From assembly GCA_011799875.1 (NCBI GenBank), contig CM022303.1, forward strand, positions 218,518,255-218,582,254: a stretch of DNA of 64,000 bases, given 5' to 3'. Shown in pieces: positions 1-11,880 of this stretch (its first letter is position 1; each line of letters begins with the position of its first letter). Source of the stretch: Thinopyrum elongatum. Its lineage: Eukaryota; Streptophyta; Magnoliopsida; Poales; Poaceae. The notes beneath the pieces are model-generated. The model was not told where the DNA came from and did not search any database. It saw only the letters and a list, made by a program, of their open reading frames with translations. The translations under genes were made by a program, and so were the position numbers.

Positions 1-2490
1 TTTATTGACGTGAAGTCTCTTCATTCTTTTTATTCAATATTGTTACCCGGTGGTTCTCATGAAGATGCTCTACAAGTTCATCATTCTTTCATTCTCGTTT
101 TTTTCCTACGGTGGATTCAATGCAAGCTTTCGGTGTTGATCATATCCCTTTCCTCCTTTCAAATGCTTTCTCATGTTGGAAGTTCTTATCCAAGCATCTC
201 TTGATCATTAACCTCGCGATACTTGTATCCGGAGTGCTGAAGATATCTCAGAAGATTCAAGTTTTCATTCTTAATCCTTTCAAGCTATTTAAATCAACCG
301 GTGCAATCTTTCTTTCAAGCAATCTTTTCCAACGGTGTTTCTTTTGAGTGGGCCCTAACCCACATGTTTTTTCCCAGGATCTTAACTGACTCTTCTATTT
401 ATTTTCCGAAGTTATTCTTAAATTCTTTTCAAAGTTTGACGTAAGAATGAATTTTCATCAGTCAAATGCCTTCTCGAAGATCGCTTTCAAATTCTTTTCA
501 TCGTTGGTTAAACTTTGTATTCTTCATTCTTCCGGAGTATCTCAAAATTCTTCAAGGTGTTTCCCGTCGTCATTCTCAATATTTGAAAACCGAAGAAGAG
601 TTTCTCTTAAATCTTGTCCGTTCTCTCGAAGATTCGTAATTCAAGATGGATGCCATCATCATAATTGTTTTCGATTGTGAGAATTATTTTCATGCCCATC
701 CAAAGCATTTCATGAGTTTTTTCCATTTTATTCCTCCGAAGGCCATCATTTCAGAATTCTTCATTCTCAATTTTCAGCTCGTTCTCCAAATCTTACAGGT
801 GCTTCGTTCAAGTATTCTCTATTCAGCTCGTGATTTCTTCATTCTCTTGGATCTAAATTCCCTCAAGTATCTACGTTGTTTCCTAATTCTTCCCGGCAAT
901 TCGTTCTCTCTCTTCAATCGTTTTCAATTCTTACGGTGGTTCATTCAACATTCCTATTCCTTTGTTATCGTATCAATTCAATTGTTCTTTCCAAGTCCTA
1001 CCGGTGGTTCGTGGAAGACTTTCTCAAGTTTGCGCTATATCTCTCCTCAATCCTTTCCAACGGGAATAAGTAGTATGCCAAATCCATTGCTTGTCATCAA
1101 TTTAATTTGATGAAGGATAAGCATACAATAAATCTTATTCTTATTTCCTCGAGGTGATTCGATTCTTTTCTTCTGGAGATTGTTCATGATGAGTAAATTC
1201 TTGATTACAAGTGATTCATCTTTCTTTCCGGAGTTGTTCATCATATCACATTCTCGGTTTGAGATGCTTCATCTTTTCTTTTCGGAGTTCCAAGCTCTCT
1301 CAATTATCTCGTCGCGAAGCTCCATCTAAATCATTGCAAGGCTTCACCTTGTGTTTTCAACTTCTCTTTCTTTCTATCATCCTTTTATTATCGGAGTTCT
1401 TCATGGAGGCTCTACATGATGGTTCATCAAGGATTTAATTCATTCTCGAAGTGTTCTTCAAGATTCTTGTTGGAGGAGTTCAAGCATTCTTCATCGTGCA
1501 TTCCGAAATGCAATTCTTTCTACAATATCTTTTGAGGTGGTGTTATGTCATCCTTGACAATTTCTCTTCGTGTTTCATGATTCACAAGTTGTCAAGAATG
1601 AGATATTTTAAAACCATCATTTTCTCTTCGATCATGAGTTGTTTCAACTCATCATAATTGCTTCGTTGGAGGTTATCTTGGTATAGTTTTCACCTGAAGC
1701 CTTCCCTAAGGAATGTTGCTTATTGTGGTGCCTCTCGATAGTCCAAGTTTCCTCCTATCCTCTTGACGAAAGAAGTTTTTCATCTCTTTGGTGCTCTCAC
1801 TCAAATCAATGGTTCCGTTAGTGGCAGAATTTCACCTCAATTTTTGAGATGTTTTTGCACAAGCCCACAACAAGCTTATTCTTTTGTTGCTGGTTTTTTT
1901 TCTTCAACAACTCCGTTCAATCCTTCTTTGCAAGGATGCTTTCCAAGTTCATTTGTGGCAGAAGTTGGCATTTTCTTCTCCGTTCTTTCTTTCCAACGAC
2001 CTACCTTCTATTCTTTTGGTCAGGAGGCATTGTGATGTTGCTCTCTTCGACCCATCATCTTGTGTTGTCAAGATCATGTTCTTTTATTGCTTGTCCATTT
2101 AACCGGAGTGTTGCGTCTATCATTCCTCTTTTAACCGGAGTCTCATCCAAGTGCTTTCATTTTGTGAAGTTCATGTTCTATTCCTTCCGTTTTCAACCGA
2201 AGTGCTGCCCGAATTCTTCCTTCTCTATCTTGTTTTAACCGGAGTGTTTTCAAAATCTATCTTGTCCCCTAAGCTCTTGGTTCACATCATATTCCTTGTT
2301 CCTCTTGTCCAACGGACTATTTGCAATCTTGTTCATCTCCGTTGTATTCTTTCTTTCAATTTGTTCAAACTCTCAAGGTTCGTGGTTTCACTCGTTTGTC
2401 AAAGGAGCAACTTTGTTTTACCTCTTCTTTTCCTCTTCCGTTTGTCATCCCTAGATCTCGGGGCGAGATCTCTTGTAAGTGGAGGAGAGT
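1..2490 (+). mobile_element. 3' internal region of a Gypsy-type LTR element (non-coding)
   Basis: This is T/C-rich sequence leading directly into a polypurine tract and LTR, so it is the 3' end of the internal region of a plus-strand LTR retrotransposon whose 5' part lies left of the window. It has no gag or pol motifs. Short degenerate motifs recur throughout, such as 'accggagtgtt', 'cggtggttcatt' and 'tcggagttctt', giving a decayed minisatellite look. The open frames here have pyrimidine-driven composition (many F, S, L) and no domain. The last frame, ending at about 2495, has a C-terminus (LVSGGEL-stop) that resembles the short conserved tail before the 3' LTR of many grass Gypsy elements; this is an inference from pattern memory. 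Confidence 0.7.
2477..2490 (+). promoter_or_regulatory. Polypurine tract
   Basis: The purine run aagtggaggagagt abuts the TG start of the LTR at 2491. This is the expected primer site for plus-strand DNA synthesis and fixes the LTR as the 3' LTR of a plus-strand element. Confidence 0.75.
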
Positions 2491-2905
2491 TGTAATGACC
2501 CGAGACCGATGCTCCAGACGCCTTCCATGTTTTCGTTGCCGTCGTGTGTTTTATTTGTTTGTTGCATTCATCATGTCATCATGCGCATTGCATCCGCATT
2601 TGTTTTCGGAAACTTGCATTCGTTGTAGTTGCCGCTCCTTCCTTGTCTCTGTTGACCTCTTCTCAGATCAACCGGACTGCTCTCTTCTCTCTTGTCTTTT
2701 CCGTGGCCTTTTGTCAAACCCCTTCACAACCATGTCCGAAACTTCCCCGAAACCCAACCTGGATGTCGTTACCGATGGATCCAGATCATCCCCAAACATC
2801 CCTAAAATATCTTCTGCTCTTTGTTCGGACTTCCCTAACATTTTTATATCGGACTGTCCGATTACGATAAGAGGGACCTAACCGCCCTAAACTTATCTGT
2901 TTTGC

Positions 2906-2913
2906 TATAAATA
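2906..2913 (+). promoter_or_regulatory. LTR TATA box
   Basis: TATAAATA lies 415 bp inside the LTR, just before the GC-rich leader. Transcription would be expected to start about 30 bp downstream, near 2940. Confidence 0.65.
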
Positions 2914-5900
2914 GTGAGCAACCCTAGTTTCTAGGGTCTTCCTGCCCGCCGCCACCTACCTACCTTCTCTCTCGGGATCCATCCCGCCGCCACCTGGTCT
3001 CCCCTTTGATTCCAACGCCGACCAATCCCCACCGGATTCCATCGATTCAACGAGAAACTCCCCTCGATCTCCACCTACACCCCCATTCTTCCCCGCCTCG
3101 AGCCAGGAGCTTGTCCACGACCCCGAGCCACTTCTCCCGCCGGCAACCGAAGCCACCGACCAGGACCCCGTCGTCCTCCAGCAGCAACCAGGAGCTCAAG
3201 CTCCCTCCTCTCGGTCCATGGCGCCCTCGCCCCGAGCACGCAGGACCGCGCCCTTCCTCCCTGCTCTTCCTTCCCTTTCTCTATTTCTTCTCCTTTCCCC
3301 GCTCATCTCTCTCTGTTGCCTCCACAGGACACCATGGCCGGCCTCTTCTTTCGATCCGTCGCCGCGCCTTCGTCTCCTTCAAGCAGCAGCAGCCCCGTGC
3401 GCCTTCGACCACGCCTGACCACCGAGCCGCCTGCCTCACCCTCCCCTGTGCCGCGCCACCGCGGGGCTCCCGCTCGGGAGGAGCACCCGAGCACCCGAGC
3501 ACGCCCGGCGCCGCATCGACCCCCTGCCTCGCCTCGGATCTCACCTGGGACGCCGTCCAGCGACCGGATCCGCGCCTCCCTCCGTTCCCTGCACCGCCGC
3601 GTCGCCAGGGTAGAAGCTCCATCTGCCGCCGCGCCCTGCATCGCCTGATGCAGCCCCGCCGCCTCCTTGCCCTCTGCCTCGCTCGCGGTCGAGCGAGACG
3701 ACCGCGCCCGCAGCGCGTCGCCGCCGCGTGGGTCTCCAGGAGCGCCAAGGCCCAGCGCCACGCCAAGTCCCCAGCGCCCAGCTGGCCTGCTTCCTTCCTG
3801 CGCTTGGCCCAATGTGAGCAGCTCCCCCAGCCTCCAGATTCGGCACGATCTTTTTTTTTCCAGTTCTGGACGATTTGCTAATTATCCAGGAAAACCTGTT
3901 TTACAGATTGCACCCTCATGTTCATGCATATCCTAACTCACAAACCATGCATCGGAATTAAACAAACTACATATGTAAAATGCTTAGAATTTCATCTACT
4001 TTCATAATATCCAACTCTCATCCATGTTTAAAATGTTTAAAATGTTGTTTGCATTTAATTTGCATAATAGCATGTTAAAATGATTTATTTTCATAACTAA
4101 TTAACCGTAGCTCGGAATTAAATAAACTTTATATGTAAATGGGGTAGAAAAAAAGCATAGATTAACTTGGTGCACTTACTTTGCATGTTTAACAACTATA
4201 AAATATGGTTTAGGGCAGAACAGTACCAAATTCGAAATTGCAAATGAGGATTTTCCGGAATTGTTGTTTGTTGCTTCCGGCCTCGTTTAAACTTGCCTAA
4301 ATAGTTAGTTTACTTATGCTTCACCTCTTGCCATGTTAACCAACATTTAATATTGATGGGTACATAACCGAGAGTGAACTAAATAATTCGAATGTGGTGT
4401 TTCGTCAATATGCAACTCGTTGCATATTGAGCTCCACTTAATTTGTAGTATTGTTTGTTGCACTTTGCCATGCCATGAATCATTAAACCGGACATGCATC
4501 ATGTTTGGTTGTGCATCATGCCATGATTATGCTTGTTTGTTTACCATGTTGTTTGTTTCTTTCCGGTTGTGCTTCTTCTCGATAGTTCCCGGTTTTCGTT
4601 GCGATTGTGAGGATTCGTTCGACTTCGATGGTTCGTCTACTTCATGGATTCGGTCTTCTTCCTAGTGGGATTTCAGGCAAGATGATCATTACCCTGGATA
4701 CCACTACTATCTTTGCTTTGCTAGTTGCCTCGATGCTATCGCTATGTCGCGCTACCTACCACTTGGCTATCAAGCCTCCCAATTTGCCATGTTAGCCTCT
4801 AACCTTTTTCACCATCCCAGCAAACCGTTGTTTGGCTATGTTACCGCTTTGCTCAGCCCCTCCTATAGCGTTGCTAGTTGCAGGTGCAGTTGCAGGTTGT
4901 TTCATGTTGGGACATGGATATCTTGGGATATCACAATATCTCTTATTTAATTAATGCACATATATACTTGGTAAAGGGTGGAAGGCTCGGCCTTTTGCCT
5001 GGTGTTTTGTTCCACTCTTGCCGCCTTAGTTTTCATCATACCGGTGTTATGTTCCTTGATTTTGCGTCCCTAACACGGTGAGTGTTTATGGGCCCCTCTT
5101 GACAGTTTGCTTTGAATAAAACTCTTCCAGCAAGGCCCAACATTGGTTTTACCATTTGTCTAATAACAACTAAAACTTGCATAGGGACTTTCCGGATCCC
5201 GAGGACTTAATTAACAACCCGGGCCAGTGCTTCTCATGAGTGTTTGTCCAAACTAGAGCACTGTGCGGGGCCGCCCTGGGGCAACCTGGGTTATTTTGGC
5301 ACCTGTACGCGTCGCTCATCCGTCGTGGCCTGAGACGAGATACGCGCGGCTACTATCAGGGTGTCGGCATGTTGGGAGGTCTTGCTGATTTTGTTTTACC
5401 ATTGTCGAAATGTCTTGTGCACCGGGATCCCGAGTTTGATCGGATGTCCCGCGATAGAGGATTTTCTCCGCGGATCGTGAGCTTGTCATGGGCTAAGTTG
5501 GGACATCCCTACAGGGTTTAAACTTTCGAGAGCCGTGCCCGCGGTTATGTGGCAGATGAGAATTTTTAATATCCGGTTGTAGAGAACTTGACACCAGACC
5601 CGAAATAAAATACACCAACCGCGTGTGTAACTGTGACTGTCTCTTTTCGAGTGAGTCGAGAAGAGAACACGGTGGGGTTATGTTTGAACGTAAGTAGTTC
5701 ATGATCACTTCTTGATCATTACTAGTTGCGACCGTTTGCGTAGTTTCTCATCTTACTCTTGTACTCGTAAGTTAGCAACCATACAATGTTTACTGCTGCT
5801 GTAACCTCACCACTTATCCATTCCTTACCCATTAAGCTTTGCTAGTCTTGATACCCATGGTAATGGGATTGCTGAGTCCTCGTGGCTCACAGTTTACTAC

Positions 5901-6225
5901 AACAACAGTTGCAGGTACAGGTAATGCGATGCTTATGACGTGAGAGCGATGCTTGCTTGTTTTGGAGTTCTTCTGCTTTTTCTTTTTCGATCAAGGGATA
6001 GGTTCCGGGTCAGGAGCCTAGGATTAGCAGGGTGGTTGTCGTTCTTCTTTTTCATTTGTTTTCATTCGTAGTCGGATCCTGCTCTTCTGTATGATGATTG
6101 CTATGTATTGATGTATTGATGTATTTATGTTGTAGCTTGTGGCGAGTGTAAGCCTTTATCTTGTATTCTCATCTATTCAGTACATGGTATGTTGTAATGA
6201 TATCCACCTTGATATGCGCTCGAAA

Positions 6226-6276
6226 TGCGATTGTGCCCCAATCATGAATTCATCACGTGATTGGGATAGAATCGCA
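6226..6276 (+). other. Nested inverted repeat near the LTR 3' end
   Basis: The outer arms are tgcgatt (6226-6232) and aatcgca (6270-6276). The inner arms are cccaatca (6237-6244) and tgattggg (6258-6265). The hairpin sits 14 bp before the LTR end. The solo LTR at 55807-59481 has a hairpin in the equivalent place. Confidence 0.6.
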
Positions 6277-6290
6277 TCTTGGGCGCTACA

Positions 6291-6880
6291 GCTTCTCCTT
6301 GTAAAATGTTAGGTTTCATTTATAATGAAAGATCAGTTGCCAATGTTTCAATTCTCATATTCCAGCGATTCAAATTTTAAATCTTTTTTTCCTAAAATTA
6401 CAAATTAAATACAGATTCGACAACAAAATTAATAATATATGAATTACAACTTTTCTTCTACGTGTGATGGTAATTGTAACGTAAATGCATGTCGTCACCA
6501 ATGTTTGTTCCCACGTGTAAGCACCCACGTCAGCATCATCTAGGCCCATATGTCAGCAATGTTGACCGGTCAAAACTGATGGCCGACTTAATACTGACGG
6601 GACTGTCGGCGATAAAACCCGCGGCGGACCCACATGGAAGAGCCCATGTCAGCAACTACTGGCCCCACCTGTCCGAATCTTTGACCGCTCATTGGTACCG
6701 TAAGGTGCTATACAAATGGTTTTTAACCCCTTTCTGCGACGGCATTCTGAACCATCGCCAAGTGAGTGACTGCGATAGGGGGGTCCTTCCAACACGACCC
6801 AGAAACCGTCAGGGATAGGCGAGCGGCTACTGACGATCACCATAGAATAAATGTATGAGAAGTAGCCCTAGTCCCACACA
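6291..6880. other. Unassigned spacer between LTR and CACTA-like unit
   Basis: I find no gene here. The first 200 bp are AT-rich. From about 6480 the sequence is GC-richer with motifs such as gcgataggggggt and ccgtcagggatagg, which resemble subterminal DNA of class II elements, so part may belong to the adjacent unit. The 109-codon frame at 6489-6818 has no recognisable domain. Confidence 0.4.
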
Positions 6881-6983
6881 TTACATCTGGATGTTACGTT
6901 TCTGATCCGAGAGACATTCCAAATGATTACGCCGCTATAGTCGTGTGAAAAAGGTTGACATCAACATTTAATCTATTATTATG

Positions 6984-7260
6984 TTTGCGATAGGTATGTT
7001 ATCGCACACAGTTCAAGAATGTAAAATGTGTGCGGTGCCTCTACTAACGCCAACGTGTCCATTTTCATAACTGTGTGCGATAGGTATTCCTATCACACAC
7101 GCACACAGGTTTGAAACGTTTGCCGTATTACCATGAATCGCACACGCATATGAGACGAAACCGTGTGTGCGTCCGTCGGGCATCGCGAACGTTTCTCGTC
7201 AAAGAACCGTCTGTTCTCTATTTTTCATCGCACACGCTGTTTTCTTTCTAACCGTGTGCA
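6984..7260. repeat. Left subterminal repeats with gcgata hairpins
   Basis: Repeated motifs of the type gtgtgcgat / atcgcacac occur in both orientations. They form imperfect palindromes such as gcgataggtatgttatcgc (about 6989) and gcgataggtattcctatcac (about 7078). This organisation is typical of CACTA subterminal regions, where a TNPA-like protein binds. Confidence 0.5.
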
Positions 7261-7487
7261 TATTATTTTATTCGCTCATGTATAATTTTATTTTTCCCTG
7301 TAATTTATTATTCGAATTGGAAATTTTGAAATATGAAATGTGGAATTCAAATTCTCAGCACAATGGTTCAACAACGAATCCATAAATAAAATTGTCAGTA
7401 CAATATGTTCAGTAATTACAGGATTGGACAGCAATTAACTATGATGAACCACAATATTTAGAGGCGGTAAAGGAGAAGAGACAAGTG

Positions 7488-10053
7488 TTAATCATTTTGG
7501 CTGCCGATGGTGTTGAAGAAGCGGAATGCCCATAATGTGCCCTCCTGCATGCCATAGGCACGAACAACTTTTGTCCAACCCCTTGTGACGATCGCCCGCC
7601 CATCCTTCACCGCCTTCTGGAAGACTTCTAGAGCATTATCATGGTAGCATGAATTATATACTTTAACCTTAGTTGCCTCCACTCCGATCATGTAGTTTGC
7701 AAGGTAATCATCAGTAAATAGTTTCGGAAACCACTGAAAAGAGAAAAATTTCAGATACTGAGGTCTAATAGAGTAATTTGTTGTGGGCAGGGGGAAAAGG
7801 CAACACATTACTTACCATCCTAAAGTTCACTGTTGTCTTGGACAAAGTGTAAATAAAGAGCTTAATTCCCATCACCCGTTTCTTTCGCCTAACAATCTTT
7901 CTTAGTTTCCTCACTTGACGCTTATTCATGAATATCTCATTGCCCCATACGCAAAAGGGATCGAAGCGTGGATCAGTACCACTCATATATGTACCTACAA
8001 GCAACCAGTAAATGTTACAAGCTAAACTAAGATTACACAAATGATGTAAAATAAAAACTACCTACATTCCTAAGTACAAGTATTTTTAGAGATTTCAATA
8101 TGAACTACATACTGATGTATATAGAATTATAGATATAATTTAGATTAGAATCTAGATTCACTCATTTTGCTTCATATGTAGTCTATATTGGAATCTCTAA
8201 AATACTTATATTTAGGAACAGATGGTGTATAAGACATGGGATGCAGCTAACCTCGATGGCAAACAATAGCATCGCCCATTGTAGCCCTGTGTAAATACAT
8301 GGAAAGCCAATGTTAACTACAACAGGGTTAACATCCACCAAAAATAGCAAATGGTAATAAAACGACAATATCTGTAGTGATATCTTCATTGCGAAAGAGT
8401 AGCACGGTAGCAAAGGGATGGATTAAAAAATGGATAAAATTGTTTACTACAACAAACAACCTAGTATAGCCATTGAAACTGGTACTGATAGAAATGAAAT
8501 TGTCAGAGTTAAACATCGCAAGGCAGGTGCTACTAGAGCAGAGAATGGCCCTGTTGTCTTTTAAAAGGTATGGAAAATAGATAAGATGGGCTAGGCGTGT
8601 TTACTACAACATGCTTAATACATGAACCATACAAAACATGGCCATTGCAACTGGTATTGGTAAGATTCAACTGGTGAGTTCATACTTGGTAAGTCCTGAG
8701 GGGTAGTGGCTCGGACGCTTCATATGGACAAGAGCCCACCCCAAGTTGGCCGCAGCGGAGGCGAGGTGTTCCTCCGGGTCGAAGAGTGGATTAGTGCCGC
8801 CGACATGTGTACCTACAAGAAGCAAGTAAATGTTAGAAGCCAAACTGCAATTGCACAAATGATGTAAAATACTGTAAGACAAGGGATGCAGCTAACCTCG
8901 ACGGCAAACAACAGCATCGCCCGTTATGGCCCTGCGTAAGTACATGGAAAGGCATGTTAAGTACAACAGGGTTAGCATCCACTAAAAATAGCAAATGGGC
9001 AGCATCTCTAGTATATCTTCATTGCGGAGAGTAGCACGGTAGCAAAGGGACAGATTAAAAAAATTGGATACAACTGTTAATTGCAACAGGCTTAACAGCA
9101 TCCTAAGTCATGTTTTGTAAGTTTGTAGCCATTGAAATACAACTTTTTAAAAATGGATAGAACTGTTAATTGCAACAGGCTTAATAGCCATTGAAACCGG
9201 TACTGATAAAAATGCAATTGGCAGAGTTAAACATCGCAAGGCAGGTGCTGCCAGAACAGAGAATGGCCCAGTTGTCTATAAAAAGGTAGGGAAAATAGCT
9301 AAAACGTGTTAGGCATGTTTACTACAACATGCTTAATACATCGACCATACAAAACATAGCCATTAATTACAACTGGTATTGGTAAGATTGAACTGGTGAG
9401 TTCATACTTGGTAAGTCCTGAGAGGTAGTTGCTAGGGCACTTCATCTTGGCCAGAGCCCGCCCAAAGTCAGCAGCGGCGGAGGCAAGCTGTTCCTCCGGA
9501 TCGAAGCGTGGATCAGTGCCGCTGACATGTGTACCTATAGGGAACCAGTAAATGTTAGAAGTTAAACTGCAATTGCACAAATGATGTGAAATACTGTAAG
9601 ACATGGGACGCAGCTAACCTCAACGGTAAACAACAGCATCGCCCGTTATGACCCTGCGTAAGTACATGGACATGCATGTTAGGTACAACAGGGTTAGCAT
9701 CCACCAAAAATAGTAAATGGGCAGCATCTCTAATGATATCCTGAGTCATGTATTGTAAGTTTGTTGCTGGTATTGGTGAAATTGAGCTGGACAGTTAATA
9801 CTTGAACATCACACAGTGTGCAGCACTGAAATAAACAAGGCACGAACATGCTTAATACATCAACCGTACAAAACATAGCCATTGCAAGTGGTATTGGTAA
9901 GATTGAGCTGGTCAGATCATACCTGGTAAGTCCTGAGAGGTAGTCGCTGGGGCACTTCTTCTGGGCTAGAGCCTTCACCAAGTCGGCGGCGGCGGAGGCG
10001 AGGTGTTCCTCCGGGTCAACACGCACAGCGGCCATCGCGCCATCGACCGCCAT
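7488..10053 (-). CDS. B3 gene 1: spliced B3-domain-like protein
   Basis: Four exons on the minus strand fit canonical GT/AG borders: 10053-9923, 9521-9408, 7981-7816 and 7733-7488. Together they give 657 nt, an open frame of 218 residues. The start codon at 10053 heads MAVDGAMAAVRVDPEEHLAS. Exons 1 and 2 share a DPEE(H/Q)LASAAAD...SGLT module. The last two exons hold a B3-like DNA-binding fold: FIYTLSKTTVNFRM joins WFPKLFTDDYL, followed by GWTKVVRAYGMQEGTLWAF, which fits the B3 pattern of hydrophobic strands around a GW..(F/V)......L.EG.....F element. B3 domains are plant DNA-binding domains, so a nuclear role is likely. The gene lies inside the CACTA-like unit, head-to-head with B3 gene 2. 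Splicing is predicted by eye and expression is unknown; it may be a transduplicated fragment. Confidence 0.5.
8686..8799 (-). pseudogene. Duplicated exon 2 of B3 gene 1 with lost splice acceptor
   Basis: This 114-nt segment is the same length as exon 2 (9521-9408) and clearly homologous (GTNPLFDPEEHLASAAANLG...). It keeps the donor context accaa/gtatga. The acceptor position, cag or gag in the other copies, is cgg here, so normal splicing should skip it. Flanking intron sequence is repeated too (about 8220-8660, 8880-9380 and 9600-9780), so the copies arose by segmental tandem duplication. Confidence 0.55.
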
Positions 10054-10429
10054 CAGCTCCTTGACCTCCACGTGATATGTGCTTGGGCTTGCGCGGCGAT
10101 GCTCTGGAGGTAGGGCGGTGGGGATTTGGAGGCATGAGTATGTTTCGCAGGCGCCATTTAAGCAATCAGGCCTGGGCCCTGATAGAGATCGGTGGGTTAC
10201 CTGACTGGATCGACGATGCTCGGGCAGAACGTAGATGTGGTTAAAGTTGTGGTTGCGGCGGCGGCGGTTTGAGTTGCCGGTAGGGGGGAGGGGGGAGATA
10301 CTGAGGAAATTTGATGGGTGGGGATGTGGTGGGAGGAATAAATTCTGAAATCGTGTGCCTAATGAAAATTTCGCTGCGAAACTTGAAACTTGGGTGGGGG
10401 AAACACACAATGCAGATGAAGCGCGTAAA

Positions 10430-10610
10430 ATACTCGTGTGCGAGAAAAGAGAAAATTGGCAGATCCCGTCTCCAAAAAAATGTACACGTGTAGTTGATTT
10501 TTTCGGTCAATGGTACGCTTGGTTTATTAGGAAACATCGCACAAGTAACTGACTTATGGAACATTAACGCAAAAAAAACGCACACGGGTACGCCATAGAA
10601 ACCGTGTGTT
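10430..10610. repeat. Internal subterminal-like motifs
   Basis: Motifs ctcgtgtgcgag, catcgcacaag, acgcacacgggt and aaccgtgtgt cluster here, upstream of B3 gene 1. They match the motif class of the left subterminal region, so this could be the far end of a smaller unit enclosing only B3 gene 1. Confidence 0.4.
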
Positions 10611-11155
10611 TTGTGATCTTTAATAATTCTTATATTTATCAGCATCTTCAACTGCACCTAATTTCAAAAGTCTCTTTCATTGTATCAGGATTATTCAATG
10701 TACATGAACAAGGCAAGGTGACACCCGATCAACAATCATCGGTTTATGAAATGCAATCAAGTGTCAACTTGCCTCGCTCGCATAGCCAGATTTGATCCTA
10801 TGCAACAAGAGAGAAGCTTGCTGCCATCCGTCGGCGCGGCAATTTAAGCCGGTGTGCGGCCAACTCGCGCGGCAAGGTGGGACTAAAAACCAGCTGCGGC
10901 CAGCTCTAGTCTCCGGTGGCTACGGGCGGACGTTTCGGGGGTATTTAGGGCCGGGGTGCGGCTACAAAACTTCAGTGAACACATGTTAATCAACGCTCAA
11001 AGCCTTCAAAGGATGCGCTTACCGACATTGTACGTTAATAATAGATAGTACCAACTTAAAGTACTACTGGTAATTTTCTCCAAAACTAGTACGTATGTAG
11101 TACTGGTAGATGCTCGTAATTAAGTATACAAATTTACGGGCGACACACGCACTAA
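10611..11155. other. Spacer, no gene recognised
   Basis: No domain or repeat border is evident. A GC-rich patch at about 10820-10970 (ggcgcggcaatttaagccgg...) may be captured promoter-like sequence for the ORF at 11156-11554 or for B3 gene 1, but nothing decides this. Confidence 0.35.
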
Positions 11156-11554
11156 CTACTTCTCACATGCTGCCATCGGGGCATGTTGACTAGATCCATC
11201 GTTCTCCTTTCCGGCCTTGTAGGTGGCAGCCCACCGTGCTTCGATCTGCGCCGAGCTCTCCTCGGCATGGCGTGCGGCCTCTTCTTTCTTGCGACGGCGG
11301 GACTCTCTTTTCTTGACTGCTTTCTGCCTTTTTCGCTCCTTCTGTGCGGCTTTGGCCGCCTCTAGATCCACCGCCCATTCGTCCATGGCAGCATCAAAGT
11401 CCGCCCACGTAATTGTGTGGCCGCCGGCGGCAATGAACTCGGTGCGGCGAGATGCCATCGCTTCCTTACCATGTGTGCGGTCGCGGGCGGCAAGGAACAC
11501 GGTGCGGCGGGATGCCATCCCTTGCTTACCAGTTACTGTGCGCCGCGGTGCCAT
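11156..11554 (-). CDS. Small basic helical ORF, 132 aa, function unknown
   Basis: The protein starts MAPRRTV and has an N-terminal internal repeat (R-R-T-V/E-F-(L/I)-A-A at about residues 15-24 and 36-44). A central ITWADFDAAMDEWAVDLEAAK segment follows. The C-terminal half is strongly basic and helical, rich in K, R, E and A (AQKERKRQKAVKKRESRRRK), suggesting a coiled coil or nucleic-acid binding. I do not recognise the family. It sits inside the CACTA-like unit between the two B3 genes, in the direction of B3 gene 1. The antisense 167-codon frame (11223-11726) is taken as its shadow. Confidence 0.4.
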   Translation of the reverse strand: MAPRRTVTGKQGMASRRTVFLAARDRTHGKEAMASRRTEFIAAGGHTITWADFDAAMDEWAVDLEAAKAAQKERKRQKAVKKRESRRRKKEEAARHAEESSAQIEARWAATYKAGKENDGSSQHAPMAACEK

Positions 11555-11880
11555 GAACGACGCTTGGAGAGAGCTCTGGGACGGAGTGGCCGGACAGTCG
11601 TACAGTGAGGTGGGTTTTAAGATCTCAACGACAAACGACGAAGGAAATTTGGCTTCTCTTACAATTTTGGTCGTTCATTATCGCACATGGTTCATCTTCG
11701 TCGCCTCCGGAAACAGTGTGCGCTGAGCCTATTGTGTGTTGCATTATGATTGGCCGAAACCCCAGCCACGCGGATCGCGCGTGTGCACCATGGGATGCGT
11801 CGCGATCGAACGGCAATCCACGTCCCTCACATCACACCCGTGCAGCTGTAGCTGGATTGGATTTATATGCGCTAAATGCC

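Larger units (their letters stand above)
2491..6290 (+). repeat. 3' LTR (3.8 kb) of a Gypsy-type retrotransposon
   Basis: The LTR begins tgtaatgacc directly after a polypurine tract and ends gggcgctaca. Its U3 is about 410 bp, followed by a TATA box, a GC-rich stretch (about 2940-3830) and a long AT-richer R/U5. The 291-codon frame at 3006-3881 and its antisense partners lie inside the GC-rich leader and are low-complexity (P, R, S, A), so I do not call them genes. The plan (short U3, TATA, GC-rich leader, terminal hairpin, gggcgcYaca end) matches the solo LTR at 55807-59481 although the sequences differ, suggesting related families. The left TSD is outside the window; the 5 bp on the right are gcttc. 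Confidence 0.8.

Noticed and set aside
646..2881. Several 100-190-codon frames rich in F, S and L
   Set aside because: They come from pyrimidine-rich non-coding DNA of an LTR element and lack any motif.
3006..3881. 291-codon open frame and overlapping antisense frames
   Set aside because: They lie in the GC-rich leader of an LTR, overlap on both strands and are low-complexity P/R/S/A sequence with no domain.
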